From Porphyrobacter sp. (GTDB lineage: Bacteria > Pseudomonadota > Alphaproteobacteria > Sphingomonadales > Sphingomonadaceae): DNA of 64,000 nt. Each line of letters opens with the position of its first letter. Positions within the stretch are counted from its first letter, which is position 1. The DNA is taken from contig JAPZRO010000004.1 in assembly GCA_027531395.1 (NCBI GenBank), positions 868,001 through 932,000 of the forward strand, given 5' to 3'. The position numbers were made by a program, and so were the translations under genes. Shown one piece after another: positions 1 through 8,759 of the stretch. The notes under the pieces were generated by a model that saw only the letters and a list, made by a program, of their open reading frames with translations, ran no database searches and was not told where the DNA came from.

Positions 1-913
1 GGTTGGTCGAGCCATCGAGATCGGGGATCTCGACACAGCCGCCCAGCGCCGCCGTGGTGAAGCTCACCGGCACGCGGGTCATCAGCGTGGTGCCTTCACG
101 CTCGAACACGGCGTGCTGCTTCACATGGAGGAAAATGTAGAGATCGCCGGGAGGCGCGCCGCGCTGGCCGGCCTCGCCCTTGCCGGCAAGGCGGATGCGG
201 GTGCCGGTATCGACGCCTGCGGGAATATCGACCTTGAGGGCCTGCGCGCGGTCGACCCGCCCTTCCCCGCGACATTCGCGGCAGGGGTTCTCGATCACGC
301 TGCCGCGCCCGTTGCAGGTGGGGCACGGCCGTTCGATCACGAACAGACCCTGCTTGGCGCGCACGCTCCCCATGCCGTGGCACAGGTTGCACTGGCGCTC
401 GGAGGTGCCGGGGGTTGCGCCGGTGCCGTCGCAGGTGTCGCAGGATTGCGAGACCTCGATCTCGATCTCGGTGGACTTGCCGTGGAACGCCTCTTCGAGC
501 GTGACCTGCATGTCGTAGCGCAGGTCCGCGCCGCGCCGGTTCTGCTGGCGCTGCCCGCCGCCGCCGCCAAAAGCGCTGCCGAAGATCGTCTCGAAGATGT
601 CGCCGATATCGGCAAAGTCGCCCCGGCCGCCGCCAAAGCCGCCGCCGAAAGGACCGCCGCCCCCGCCGCCGTTCATGCCCTGGGTGAAGGCCTGATGGCC
701 GTAGCGATCATAGGCCGCGCGCTTCTGCGGGTCCTTGAGGCAGTCGTAGGCCTCGTTGATCGCCTTGAACTTGGCCTCGCACTCATTGTCCCCCGGATTG
801 CGGTCCGGGTGATATTTCATGGCGAGCTTGCGGTAGGCGCTCTTGAGCGTCGCGCCATCGGCATCGCGGGCGACTTCGAGTGTCTGGTAGTAATCGAGCT
901 GGGCGCTGGACAT
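1..913 (-). CDS. dnaJ: Chaperone protein DnaJ (C-terminus cut off by the window edge)
   Basis: Hsp40 co-chaperone that stimulates the DnaK ATPase and delivers unfolded clients in the cytoplasm. Reading leftward from the ATG at 913, the protein opens with a J domain (starts MSSAQLDYY; HPD motif at residues 35-37). A Gly/Phe-rich linker follows, then four CxxCxGxG-type zinc repeats (CDTCDGTG, CNLCHGMG, CPTCNGRG, CRECRGEG), then the start of the substrate-binding C-terminal domain. About 304 residues are present, so the last 70 or so of a typical 370-380 aa DnaJ lie outside the window. It follows dnaK on the same strand after a 91-nt gap that contains a strong hairpin. Family assignment is certain. 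Confidence 0.97.
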   Translation of the reverse strand, partial: MSSAQLDYYQTLEVARDADGATLKSAYRKLAMKYHPDRNPGDNECEAKFKAINEAYDCLKDPQKRAAYDRYGHQAFTQGMNGGGGGGPFGGGFGGGRGDFADIGDIFETIFGSAFGGGGGQRQQNRRGADLRYDMQVTLEEAFHGKSTEIEIEVSQSCDTCDGTGATPGTSERQCNLCHGMGSVRAKQGLFVIERPCPTCNGRGSVIENPCRECRGEGRVDRAQALKVDIPAGVDTGTRIRLAGKGEAGQRGAPPGDLYIFLHVKQHAVFEREGTTLMTRVPVSFTTAALGGCVEIPDLDGSTN

Positions 914-943
914 TGTCGTGACCTATTCCCCGTGACCCGCCGC

Positions 944-981
944 CGCCGATGTGCCGGAAAGGGGGACCGGCCACATCGGCG
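944..981 (-). promoter_or_regulatory. Intercistronic hairpin between dnaK and dnaJ
   Basis: In the 91-nt gap between the dnaK stop and the dnaJ start, the arms at 944-957 and 967-981 are complementary over 14 bp with one bulged G and a 9-nt purine-rich loop. No T-run follows it in the direction of transcription, so a complete intrinsic terminator is not supported. A stabilising or partially terminating hairpin that sets the DnaK:DnaJ ratio is inferred. Confidence 0.55.
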
Positions 982-1004
982 ACGTTCGGGATGGCATCGG
1001 GGCC

Positions 1005-2927
1005 TTAGCCCTTCTTGTCTTCGTCGACCTCGGAGAATTCGGCGTCGACGACTTCCTCGTCGGCGGCCGGTTCTTCAGCAGTCTCGGCGGCAGCATCGGG
1101 CCCTGCGGCCTGCTGGTTTTCGTAGATCTGCTGACCCATCTTCATCGCCGCCTCGGTCAGCGCCTGAGCCTTGGCATTGATGTCATCGGCATCGCCGCCT
1201 TCAAGCGCGGTCTTGGTCGCTGCGATGGCGTCTTCGACAGCCGACTTGGTGGCGGCGTCGATCTTCTCACCGTGCTCGGCGAGCTGCTTTTCGGTCGCGT
1301 GGACGAGGCTGTCGGCCTGGTTGCGCGCTTCCGCGGCGGCCCGGCGCTTCTTGTCCTCTTCCGCGAACTTCTCGGCGTCCTTGACCATCTGGTCGATGTC
1401 GGAATCGCTAAGACCGCCCGAGGCCTGGATCTTGATCGTCTGCTCCTTGCCCGTGCCCTTGTCCTTGGCCGAGACCGAGACGATGCCGTTGGCGTCGATG
1501 TCGAAGGTCACTTCGATCTGCGGGACGCCGCGCGGAGCGGGCGGAATGCCGATCAGGTCGAAATTGCCGAGCAGCTTGTTGTCCGCCGCCATCTCGCGCT
1601 CGCCCTGATAGACCTTGATCGTCACCGCGTTCTGGTTGTCCTCGGCGGTCGAGTAGGTCTGGGTCTTCTTGGTCGGGATGGTGGTGTTGCGATCGATCAT
1701 GCGGGTGAACACGCCGCCCAGCGTCTCGATGCCGAGCGAGAGCGGGGTCACGTCGAGCAGCAGCACGTCCTTGACGTCGCCCTGGAGCACGCCAGCCTGA
1801 ATCGCCGCGCCCATGGCGACGACTTCATCCGGGTTCACGCCGGTGTGCGGCTTGGCGCCGAAGAAGGCTTCGACCACTTCGCGCACCTTGGGCATGCGGG
1901 TCATGCCGCCGACGAGGATCACCTCGTCGACCTGGTCCTTCGAGATGCCCGCATCGGCCAGCGCCTTCTTGCACGGCTCGAGCGTGCGCTGGATCAGGCC
2001 GTCGACCATCTTTTCGAGGTCGGCGCGGGTGATCGTTTCGACGAGGTGCAGCGGGGTGGTCGCCCCGCCTTCCATGCGGGCGGTGATGAAGGGCAGGTTG
2101 ATTTCGGTCGTGGCCGCGCTCGACAGTTCGATCTTGGCCTTTTCCGCCGCTTCCTTCAGCCGCTGGAGCGCAAGCTTGTCGGTCTTGAGGTCCATGCCTT
2201 CCTTCTTCTTGAAGGAGTCGGCCAGGAACTCGACGATCGCGTTGTCGAAGTCTTCACCGCCGAGGAAGGTGTCGCCGTTGGTCGACTTCACTTCGAACAC
2301 GCCGTCACCGATTTCGAGGATCGAGATGTCGAAGGTGCCGCCGCCGAGGTCATAGACCGCGATGGTCTTGCCGTCGTCCTTGTCCATGCCATAGGCGAGC
2401 GCGGCCGCGGTCGGCTCGTTGATGATGCGCAGCACTTCAAGGCCCGCGATCTGGCCGGCGTCCTTGGTCGCCTGACGCTGGGCGTCGTTGAAGTAGGCGG
2501 GCACGGTGATGACCGCCTGCGTCACGGTTTCGCCGAGGTAGCTCTCAGCGGTTTCCTTCATCTTCTGGAGGATGAAGGCGGAAATCTGCGAGGGGCTGTA
2601 ATCTTCGCCGCCAGCGTTCACCCACGCATCGCCGTTCTTGCCCTTGACGATCTTGTAGGGGACCAGCTCCATGTCCTTCTTGGTCAGCGGGTCTTCAAAC
2701 CGACGACCGATCAGGCGCTTGATCGCGAACAGGGTGTTGTCGGGGTTGGTGACCGCCTGACGCTTGGCGGGCTGGCCGATCAGGCGCTCGCCATCCTTGG
2801 CGAAGGCGACGATCGACGGCGTGGTGCGCGCGCCTTCAGAATTCTCGATCACCTTGGGCTTGCCGCCGTCCATGACAGCGACGCAGGAATTGGTGGTGCC
2901 GAGGTCGATACCGATTACTTTACCCAT
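1005..2927 (-). CDS. dnaK: Molecular chaperone DnaK (Hsp70)
   Basis: ATP-dependent Hsp70 that binds exposed hydrophobic segments of cytoplasmic proteins; it works with DnaJ and with GrpE encoded nearby. The 640-aa product starts [15 protein letters not shown], the hallmark phosphate-1 loop of the N-terminal actin-like ATPase domain. It carries the second signature [10 protein letters not shown] and ends in an acidic, Ala/Glu-rich tail, as alphaproteobacterial DnaK does. An upstream in-frame start at 3044 would add 39 non-conserved residues; the ATG at 2927 is preferred because Hsp70 begins there and a GGATGGGG sequence precedes it. A heat-shock-type promoter candidate lies about 90 nt upstream. 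dnaJ follows on the same strand. Confidence 0.99.
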   Translation of the reverse strand: MGKVIGIDLGTTNSCVAVMDGGKPKVIENSEGARTTPSIVAFAKDGERLIGQPAKRQAVTNPDNTLFAIKRLIGRRFEDPLTKKDMELVPYKIVKGKNGDAWVNAGGEDYSPSQISAFILQKMKETAESYLGETVTQAVITVPAYFNDAQRQATKDAGQIAGLEVLRIINEPTAAALAYGMDKDDGKTIAVYDLGGGTFDISILEIGDGVFEVKSTNGDTFLGGEDFDNAIVEFLADSFKKKEGMDLKTDKLALQRLKEAAEKAKIELSSAATTEINLPFITARMEGGATTPLHLVETITRADLEKMVDGLIQRTLEPCKKALADAGISKDQVDEVILVGGMTRMPKVREVVEAFFGAKPHTGVNPDEVVAMGAAIQAGVLQGDVKDVLLLDVTPLSLGIETLGGVFTRMIDRNTTIPTKKTQTYSTAEDNQNAVTIKVYQGEREMAADNKLLGNFDLIGIPPAPRGVPQIEVTFDIDANGIVSVSAKDKGTGKEQTIKIQASGGLSDSDIDQMVKDAEKFAEEDKKRRAAAEARNQADSLVHATEKQLAEHGEKIDAATKSAVEDAIAATKTALEGGDADDINAKAQALTEAAMKMGQQIYENQQAAGPDAAAETAEEPAADEEVVDAEFSEVDEDKKG

Positions 2928-3019
2928 TTTTACCCCATCCATCTGGAAGTTTGTTGGACACCGCACATCGCGCTTCCCACGGGGCGGCAAAGCGCTTTGG
3001 CGGCTCGTTTGTGAGCGCG

Positions 3020-3047
3020 ATATAGGTGCGGTTTTGCTTGGCACAAG
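3020..3047 (-). promoter_or_regulatory. Candidate RpoH (sigma-32) promoter of dnaK
   Basis: Read on the minus strand, CTTGTG (3047-3042) is followed after 13 nt by CACCTATAT (3028-3020). This resembles the heat-shock pattern CTTGAA-N11-15-CCCCATnTA with mismatches. It sits about 93 nt upstream of the dnaK ATG. No CIRCE inverted repeat (TTAGCACTC-N9-GAGTGCTAA) is visible here, so sigma-32 rather than HrcA control of dnaK is inferred. Confidence 0.45.
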
Positions 3048-3095
3048 ACTTGGGAGCGCCTAGTTTTCGGCCAATCAGAAAGGGAGCGACAAGAC

Positions 3096-3608
3096 GTGAA
3101 AATCATTGAGGGATCGGTTCGGGGTCTGCGGCGCGGTGTGCTGGCGGCAGGCGCAGCGGTTGCGATGCTGGGTCTTGCGGCCTGCGGCGGCGAGGCCGAG
3201 GCACCGGCGGCCGAGGCTGTGGCCGGGCAGGTGCCGGGCATGACCATCACCAACCCCCGCCTCGTGCTCGCGCCGGTCGCGGGCAATCCGGCGGCGGTCT
3301 ATTTCGATCTCGCTTACGAAGGCGAACAGGGTCTCACCATCCGCAAGGCCGACGTCGAAGGCGCCGGCATGACGATGATGCACGAATATGGCGAGTGGGA
3401 TAACAAGGTGCAGATGATGGAGGCTCTCCCCATCTCGCTGACCAAGGGCAAGAAGGTCGAATTCAAGCCCGGCGCGCTGCACATTATGGCGATTGAACCG
3501 CCCGCCAGTCTCAAGCCGGGCGACAAGGTCAAGGTCACGCTCACCATGTCGGGCGGCACCACGCAGGTGTTCGAAGCCGAGGTCCGCGCCGCGGGTGAAG
3601 AGCGCTGA
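3096..3608 (+). CDS. PCu(A)C-type periplasmic copper chaperone, lipoprotein
   Basis: Predicted periplasmic copper-binding chaperone of the PCu(A)C/DUF461 family, which supplies copper to the CuA site of cytochrome oxidase. The 170-aa protein starts at a GTG behind AAAGGGAG. It has a signal segment ending in the lipobox LAAC with the lipidated cysteine at residue 30. The metal motif H-x10-M-x21-H-x-M is matched exactly by H96, M107, H129 and M131. The cupredoxin-like fold covers roughly residues 48-165. It is transcribed divergently from dnaK and is followed after 32 nt by the HEMVH protein gene, with no copper-related neighbour. The lipid anchor is a variation, since many PCuAC proteins are soluble and periplasmic. 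Confidence 0.88.
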   Translation: MKIIEGSVRGLRRGVLAAGAAVAMLGLAACGGEAEAPAAEAVAGQVPGMTITNPRLVLAPVAGNPAAVYFDLAYEGEQGLTIRKADVEGAGMTMMHEYGEWDNKVQMMEALPISLTKGKKVEFKPGALHIMAIEPPASLKPGDKVKVTLTMSGGTTQVFEAEVRAAGEER

Positions 3609-3640
3609 TTGACCGGCTGACCGGAGACGAACTGGCGGCG

Positions 3641-4153
3641 GTGCGGGTGGATGCACCGCCGCCGGTCTGTCCGGTCGGCGGCATCCGGCCGCTGACGGAT
3701 GGCGAGATTGCTCTTGCCCGCAGCATTTTCCGCGATGCGCTCGACTATGCGCAGGTGACGATCCGGCGCCGCAAGTTCTTTGCCTTCCACCCACGCGAGG
3801 TGACGATGGCACCCATGGGTCACCTCCACTTCCATCCGCTGGCCACCCATTACTGCGACGATTTCGCCGAGGCACCGCTCGCATTGCAGGGCCACTTCAT
3901 CCACGAGATGGTGCACGTCTGGCAGGCGCAGACCCGCGGGCGCTGGTATCTGGTGCTCCGCCGCCACCCGTGGTGCCGCTATGACTACGCCTTGAGACCG
4001 GGCCTCAAACTTGCGCAATATGGCATTGAACAACAGTCTGAAATCGTGCGCCACGCGTTTCTGCTCAGGAACGGCGCAAGGGTCGCAGGGGTCGCGGACG
4101 CCGCCGTTTATGACGGCCTGGTCGACTTTTCGGACCCGTCTGTTCCCGCCTGA
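3641..4153 (+). CDS. Hypothetical protein with an HExxH motif (HEMVH), possible metallopeptidase
   Basis: Protein of about 170 aa, recognisable as a conserved sphingomonad family sometimes labelled 'vgr-related protein'; its function is not established. It carries GHFIHEMVHVWQ, with HEMVH at residues 88-92 from the GTG at 3641. This is a zincin-type HExxH helix that could bind zinc with a downstream ligand. A second His cluster (HLHFHP) lies at residues 61-66. No signal peptide or membrane segment is evident. The GTG at 3641 is the first good start; in-frame codons back to 3608 contain no ATG/GTG/TTG, so translation could be coupled to the lipoprotein gene through a non-standard codon. The 3' end overlaps the convergent CobT-like gene by 46 bp. 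Peptidase activity is inference. Confidence 0.7.
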   Translation: MRVDAPPPVCPVGGIRPLTDGEIALARSIFRDALDYAQVTIRRRKFFAFHPREVTMAPMGHLHFHPLATHYCDDFAEAPLALQGHFIHEMVHVWQAQTRGRWYLVLRRHPWCRYDYALRPGLKLAQYGIEQQSEIVRHAFLLRNGARVAGVADAAVYDGLVDFSDPSVPA

Positions 4154-5085
4154 CCAGAAGCGGTCAGCTCTGCGGCCAGATCGACAATCGCGCTTGCCAG
4201 ACCGCCGTCAACCGTGACCTTGCGCGATGCAGGGAACAGGCCCCCAACCCCATGGTCGATCCCGATCCCGCCGAGCGCGATCTCGCCGCGTTCAAGGCAA
4301 CCGCCAACCACTTGTTCGAGATGTCGCCAGAGAAAATTCGGCCCGTTCGCATGAAGCGAGCTGTCGTCGACCGGCGCGCCGTCACTCACCACGATCAGGC
4401 AACGCCGCGCGCCCGATTGGCCAAGCAATTCCTGCTCCGCCCAGATGATCGCTTCGCCATCGACATTCTCGAAGAAGACTGCCGGCTCCAGCAGAGGCGC
4501 TAGCTGCTCTGCACTGGTGACGTCCCCGAAGCCCGAATAGACGATGTGCAGCAGATCGCACAGCCGTCCGGGATAGGGAGGACTTCCCTCGGCAAGCCAT
4601 TGGCGGCGCGCGCGATTGCCTCTCCATCCGATGGTGGTGAAACCTGCCAGCATCGTCGCCGCGCCTGCCGCTGCGAGGCGCTCGAGCGCGACCAGCAACT
4701 CACCGGCAAGATGCGGCATGGCGGGCGCGATCGAGCCCGACTGATCAACCAGAACGCAGATGGCAGTCCCGCTCAGATCGGTCGCTGGAACGGCAACAGC
4801 GCGCGCCTGCGAGTAGGACTGGGCAAACTGCTTCTGCCGTTCCGCGGGATCAGCCGGTCCGAATTCGCGCGGTGGGCGTGTGTCCAGACCTTCTGCGGCA
4901 AGGAGTTCGAGCAAGCCTTCACCGCGGCAAACCCGGTCGAATGCCGTGGTGTAGGGGTGGTAGAAGGCTTCGGGCGGATCCCCGGCCGGACCGGAGCCCG
5001 CCGAGGACCGTGACTTGCGCGCCTGAAGGAACGCGAACGGCAACAGGATAATGATGGCGGCAGCAAGGAGCGCCTCTGCCGCCAC
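4108..5085 (-). CDS. Membrane-anchored CobT C-terminal-like vWA protein
   Basis: The 325-aa protein starts at a GTG 4 nt beyond the grpE stop. Residues 2-20 form a single hydrophobic anchor, followed by a basic stretch. Residues 105-310 match the von Willebrand A-like C-terminal domain of the cobaltochelatase subunit CobT. The MIDAS motif is DQSGS (D114, S116, S118), followed by GFTTIGWRG, GRLCDLLHIVY, NVDGEAIIWA and SDGAPVDDSSL (234 onward), all typical of CobT. The acidic N-terminal half of real CobT (usually about 600 aa in total) is missing and replaced by the membrane anchor. No CobN, CobS or cobalamin gene is nearby; its operon partners are hrcA and grpE. A metal-dependent adaptor role at the membrane is inference, and true cobaltochelatase function is unlikely. 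Confidence 0.8.
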   Translation of the reverse strand: MAAEALLAAAIIILLPFAFLQARKSRSSAGSGPAGDPPEAFYHPYTTAFDRVCRGEGLLELLAAEGLDTRPPREFGPADPAERQKQFAQSYSQARAVAVPATDLSGTAICVLVDQSGSIAPAMPHLAGELLVALERLAAAGAATMLAGFTTIGWRGNRARRQWLAEGSPPYPGRLCDLLHIVYSGFGDVTSAEQLAPLLEPAVFFENVDGEAIIWAEQELLGQSGARRCLIVVSDGAPVDDSSLHANGPNFLWRHLEQVVGGCLERGEIALGGIGIDHGVGGLFPASRKVTVDGGLASAIVDLAAELTASGQAGTDGSEKSTRPS

Positions 5086-5089
5086 CTTT

Positions 5090-5665
5090 TCAATCCGGCT
5101 TCTTCGCCACCGCCACCATCGCTGCGCGCAGCAGGCGGTCCTTGATCATCCAGCCGGCCTGCAATTCCTGCACAATGGTGCCGGGCTCGACGTCATTGCT
5201 CGGCACTTCGAGCATCGCCTGATGCTGGTTGGGATCGAGCGGCAGGCCCATCGCGGCGATGCGGGTGATGCCGTGGCTGGCGAACACCTTCTCCAGCTCG
5301 CGCTGGGTCGCCTCGAGGCCGAACACGAGCCCCTTCATGCTGTCGTCGGCGCGCAGGCTTTCGGGGATCGCCTGCACCGCGCGGGCGAGGTTGTCGGCGA
5401 CGCTCAGGATATCGCGGGCAAAGCCGGTCGCGGCATAGGCGCGCGCCTCGTCCTTCTCGCGCTCGAGACGGCGGCGCACGTTCTGCGTTTCGGCCTGGGC
5501 GTAGAGAATGTCCTGCTTGGCCGCCTCCAGGTCGCGCCGCAGCGCGGCCAACGCCTCGGCGACGCTGTCCTCGGCGCTGTCTTCAGCGTTGTCGAGGAAC
5601 TCCTCCGGCACACCCTTCAATTCGTCTTCGGCCGCTTGATCCCGCGGCTTGTCGTTGTCGATCAT
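5090..5665 (-). CDS. grpE: Nucleotide exchange factor GrpE
   Basis: GrpE releases ADP from DnaK and acts as a thermosensor of the Hsp70 cycle in the cytoplasm. The 191-aa protein has an acidic, disordered start, a long coiled coil (about residues 35-85, including AETQNVRRRLEREKDEA) and the C-terminal beta-domain with the conserved MGLPLDPNQHQAM and GTIVQELQAGWMIKDRLLRAA. Start is the ATG at 5665, 16 nt after the hrcA stop. The gene is second in the operon hrcA-grpE-CobT-like. Confidence 0.97.
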   Translation of the reverse strand: MIDNDKPRDQAAEDELKGVPEEFLDNAEDSAEDSVAEALAALRRDLEAAKQDILYAQAETQNVRRRLEREKDEARAYAATGFARDILSVADNLARAVQAIPESLRADDSMKGLVFGLEATQRELEKVFASHGITRIAAMGLPLDPNQHQAMLEVPSNDVEPGTIVQELQAGWMIKDRLLRAAMVAVAKKPD

Positions 5666-5681
5666 GTCGTATGGCTTCCAT

Positions 5682-6725
5682 TCAAGCGATGAGCTTGCCC
5701 AGCGAACGGGCGGTCAGATCCACCATGGGGACAACCCGCGCGTAATTCAACCGCGTGGGGCCGATCACACCCAGCACACCGACCACCCGCCCCTCGCGAT
5801 CACGATAGGGCGAGGCGATGACGCTGGAGCCGGAGAGCGCGAACAGGCGGTTCTCGCTGCCGATGAAAATGCGGGTCGCCTCGGCCTCGCGCGCCGAATC
5901 GAGCAGCTCGGCGACCGACTGCTTGTTTTCGAGATCTTCCAGCAGCATCCGCACCCGCTCGATATCGCCGAGCGCGGCTTCATCGAGCAGGTTGGCTGCC
6001 CCGCGCACGATCAGCACGGGGCGCGCAGCGGCGTCCTCGCTCCATACCGCAAGGCCGCGCTCGACCAGATCGCGCGAGGCATCGTCGAGCTGGGACTGGC
6101 CGTTGGAAATCTCCGCCCGCATCGCCGCCGCCGCTTCAGCCAGCGTGCGGCCCGCAAGCCGCGCGGTGATGTAGTTCGACGCCCGGTCAAGCGCGCCGGG
6201 GCTCAAGGCTCCGCCAATGGTGACGACGCGGTTCTCGACCCCGCCATCCTCGCCCACCAGAACCGCCAGAGCCCGCCCCTGCCCGAGATCGACGAGGGAG
6301 AACTGGGCCAACCGCTGTTCGCGCGGGGCGACCAGCACCATCCCCGCCGCGCCCGACAGGTCAGACAGAATCGCCGAGGCCTGCTTCAACGCCGCCTCGA
6401 CCGGCCCGGCCTCGGCCAGACGCGCTTCGATCGCCGCCTGTTCCTGCGCCGTGGGCTCGGCCACACGCATCATCCCGTCGACGAAAATTCGAAGCCCCGC
6501 ATCGGTCGGCATCCGCCCCGCGCTGGTATGCGGCGCGGCGAGCAGGCCCGCCATCTCCAGATCGGCCAGCACCGAGCGGATCGAGGCGGGCGAGAGGTTG
6601 AGCGTGCCATCTGCCGCCAGCGTCTTGGAGCCGACCGGCTGCCCGCTCTCGATATATTCCTCCACCACCCGCCGGAAAATCTCGCGGGCGCGCTGGGTGA
6701 GTTCGGTGACGGGAAGCGATGCCAT
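5682..6725 (-). CDS. hrcA: Heat-inducible transcription repressor HrcA
   Basis: Repressor that classically binds the CIRCE element to control groESL and is tuned by GroEL. The 347-aa protein has an N-terminal winged helix ([29 protein letters not shown], residues 6 onward) and the GAF-like C-terminal dimerisation domain ([36 protein letters not shown]). The ATG at 6725 gives the usual family start MASLPVTEL; an in-frame start 60 nt upstream adds unconserved sequence and would run into the rph leader. No CIRCE copy is visible upstream of hrcA or dnaK, so its targets, probably groESL, are expected elsewhere. grpE is co-transcribed. Confidence 0.97.
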   Translation of the reverse strand: MASLPVTELTQRAREIFRRVVEEYIESGQPVGSKTLAADGTLNLSPASIRSVLADLEMAGLLAAPHTSAGRMPTDAGLRIFVDGMMRVAEPTAQEQAAIEARLAEAGPVEAALKQASAILSDLSGAAGMVLVAPREQRLAQFSLVDLGQGRALAVLVGEDGGVENRVVTIGGALSPGALDRASNYITARLAGRTLAEAAAAMRAEISNGQSQLDDASRDLVERGLAVWSEDAAARPVLIVRGAANLLDEAALGDIERVRMLLEDLENKQSVAELLDSAREAEATRIFIGSENRLFALSGSSVIASPYRDREGRVVGVLGVIGPTRLNYARVVPMVDLTARSLGKLIA

Positions 6726-6735
6726 GGGGGCAATC

Positions 6736-6775
6736 TTAGTCTTTGCGCTTGCCGCGACAAGTGGCGCACGCCTAA
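6736..6775. promoter_or_regulatory. Imperfect dyad in the hrcA-rph divergent promoter region
   Basis: Between the divergent starts of hrcA and rph, the 40-bp stretch begins TTAG and ends CTAA. It contains GCGCTTG and CAAG-tg-GCGC arranged about a common centre. The spacing and half-sites do not match CIRCE. A repressor site or a chance hairpin are both possible. Confidence 0.25.
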
Positions 6776-6804
6776 TGGCCAGCAAGCCTCAAACGGAGTT
6801 CCCC

Positions 6805-7518
6805 ATGCGCCCTTCAGGACGCGCGCCCGATGAAATGCGCGCCATCACGATCGAAACCGGTTTCACCAAGCACGCAGAAGGCTCCTGCCTGATCGGCTTC
6901 GGCGACACCAAGGTGCTGTGCACCGCGAGCGTCGAAAAGGGGGTGCCGCCCTGGCTGCGCGGCAAAGGCGAAGGCTGGGTGACGGGCGAATACTCGATGC
7001 TCCCGCGCGCCACCCACACCCGCGGCGCGCGCGAGGCAGCCAAAGGCAAGCAGTCGGGCCGCACGCAGGAAATCCAGCGCCTGATCGGGCGGAGCTTGCG
7101 CGCCGTGGTCGATCTGCAGAAGCTCGGCGAGCGACAGATCACGCTCGATTGCGACGTGATCCAGGCCGATGGCGGCACCCGCACGGCGGCGATTTCCGGC
7201 GCGTGGATCGCGCTGCGGCTCGCGGTCAACGGGCTGATGGCCTCGGGCGACATCAAGCATGATCCCATCGCCGCGCAGGTCGCCGGCATTTCCTGCGGCA
7301 TCTACAAGGGCACCCCGGTCCTCGACCTCGACTACGACGAGGATTCGAACGCCGAAGCCGACGGCAATTTCGTGCTGCTCTCGGGCGGCAAGATCGCCGA
7401 GGTGCAGGCCACCGCCGAAGGCGCGACCTATGACGAGGAAGGCCTGCTGCGCCTGCTGCGTCTCGCCCGCATCGGTGCCGACCGGATCTTCGCGGCGCAG
7501 CTGGACGCGGTGCGATGA
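6805..7518 (+). CDS. rph: Ribonuclease PH
   Basis: Phosphorolytic 3'-5' exoribonuclease that trims tRNA precursors beyond the CCA end, acting as a cytoplasmic hexamer. The 237-aa product contains the family landmarks [46 protein letters not shown] and [16 protein letters not shown]. The length is normal. It is divergent from hrcA and its stop overlaps the start of rdgB by 4 bp (ATGA), so the two are translationally coupled. Confidence 0.98.
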   Translation: MRPSGRAPDEMRAITIETGFTKHAEGSCLIGFGDTKVLCTASVEKGVPPWLRGKGEGWVTGEYSMLPRATHTRGAREAAKGKQSGRTQEIQRLIGRSLRAVVDLQKLGERQITLDCDVIQADGGTRTAAISGAWIALRLAVNGLMASGDIKHDPIAAQVAGISCGIYKGTPVLDLDYDEDSNAEADGNFVLLSGGKIAEVQATAEGATYDEEGLLRLLRLARIGADRIFAAQLDAVR

Positions 7519-8141
7519 CACGCCGTCTCGGTTCGGGGTCTCTGGTGATTGCCACGCACAACGCGGGCAAGCTGAAGGAGATCGCCGCACTGCTCGAGCC
7601 TTACGGGGTGAAGTGCATCTCGGCCGGGTCGCTCGGCCTGCCCGAGCCGGCCGAGACCGGCACCACCTTTGCCCAGAACGCGCTGCTCAAGGCGCGCGCC
7701 GCCGCCGAGGATTCGGGCCTTGCGGCGCTGGCGGACGATAGCGGGCTCTCGGTGGCCGCGCTCGATGGTCGTCCCGGCGTCTACACCGCCGACTGGGCCG
7801 AGCGGCAGTGGTTCGAGGGCGCGCCGGGCCGCGACTGGTACATGGCGATGGGCAAGGTCGAGGGGATGCTGGCCGAAAAGGGCGCGGACGTCGATCGCTC
7901 CGCCGCCTTCCACTGCGTGCTGGCACTGGCATGGCCTGACGGTGAATATGCGATCTACGAGGGGCGCTGCGAAGGAAGCCTGACCTGGCCTCCGCGCGGG
8001 GTCATGGGCTTCGGCTATGATCCGGTGTTCGTCCCTACCGGCAGCGCGCTGACCTTCGCCGAGATCGCGCCCGAGCAGAAGCACGCCATCAGCCACCGCG
8101 CCGATGCCTTCGCCAAGCTCGTTGCCGAGCAGTTCGGCTGA
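7515..8141 (+). CDS. rdgB: dITP/XTP pyrophosphatase (RdgB/HAM1)
   Basis: Hydrolyses the non-canonical nucleotides dITP, ITP and XTP to monophosphates and so keeps them out of nucleic acids. The 208-aa protein contains [16 protein letters not shown] at the N-terminus, [15 protein letters not shown], the metal-binding [20 protein letters not shown], and [10 protein letters not shown] followed by the C-terminal [11 protein letters not shown]. It begins inside the rph stop codon (ATGA) and ends 6 bp before the convergent CAP-domain gene. Confidence 0.97.
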   Translation: MTRRLGSGSLVIATHNAGKLKEIAALLEPYGVKCISAGSLGLPEPAETGTTFAQNALLKARAAAEDSGLAALADDSGLSVAALDGRPGVYTADWAERQWFEGAPGRDWYMAMGKVEGMLAEKGADVDRSAAFHCVLALAWPDGEYAIYEGRCEGSLTWPPRGVMGFGYDPVFVPTGSALTFAEIAPEQKHAISHRADAFAKLVAEQFG

Positions 8142-8147
8142 GCGCTT

Positions 8148-8690
8148 CTAGCGCCGCGCGACATGGTCCGCCGGGTCGATCCGGTGGCCCCAGACATTGC
8201 CCGCAGGCCAGTAGCGGCACACCAGCACTTCGTCGCTGGCGGTATGCGCCACCGCGCAGCCGACCTCGCGGGTCTGTGGCCAGATGATCTGGGTGTAATG
8301 CGCCACATCGCTCCAGCGCCCCGTGCGCGAGACATCGGGGAAATTGCCGGGGCGGAAGTGGCGCTTCTCCTCAAGGAAGAAGCCGACCTTTTCCCAGGCG
8401 GTCCAGTAGCCCTTCGGCCCGCGCCACAGGTTCTCGCCCTGCCCCTTGCGCACATCCTGCGGGGCGTGATCGTAGAGGTTGTTGCGCGCCAGATGCCGTG
8501 CCCAGCCCGCCGCATCGCGCGCCAGCCTGTCGCTCCACACCAGCGGCGGCAGGCCGACATCATCGCGGGCAAGGTTATGCGCATCGAGCCAGTCGCGCTG
8601 GTCGGGATGATGATCGCCCGAGGCTTGCGGCAGCGCTGGCGCGGCTGTCATAAGCAGGGCAAGGCAGACAATACGGGCAATGGTGCTCAA
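8148..8690 (-). CDS. Secreted CAP/SCP-domain protein
   Basis: The 180-aa protein has a signal peptide (hydrophobic core ARIVCLALLMTAAPALPQA, cleavage near residue 23) and a CAP (SCP/PR-1) domain. Visible landmarks are HNLARDDVGLPPLVWSDRLA, an internal His in NLYDHAPQD, GENLWRG, HYTQIIWPQTREVGCAVA and a C-terminal Cys segment (VLVCRYWPAGNVWG). CAP proteins are extracytoplasmic; the activity of most bacterial members is unknown. The start is a TTG at 8690 behind AAGGAAGG. It is convergent with rdgB. Confidence 0.88.
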   Translation of the reverse strand: MSTIARIVCLALLMTAAPALPQASGDHHPDQRDWLDAHNLARDDVGLPPLVWSDRLARDAAGWARHLARNNLYDHAPQDVRKGQGENLWRGPKGYWTAWEKVGFFLEEKRHFRPGNFPDVSRTGRWSDVAHYTQIIWPQTREVGCAVAHTASDEVLVCRYWPAGNVWGHRIDPADHVARR

Positions 8691-8759
8691 GCGGGGAAAC
8701 CTTCCTTCGGGCGGGGACTATCCCGCCCAAACGGTTAAGCGAGGCTGAAAATTCCCATC

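Noticed and set aside
951..3014. 687-aa open frame on the plus strand, antisense to dnaK
   Set aside because: dnaK is unambiguous on the other strand; the antisense frame has low-complexity GC-driven composition and no recognisable domain.
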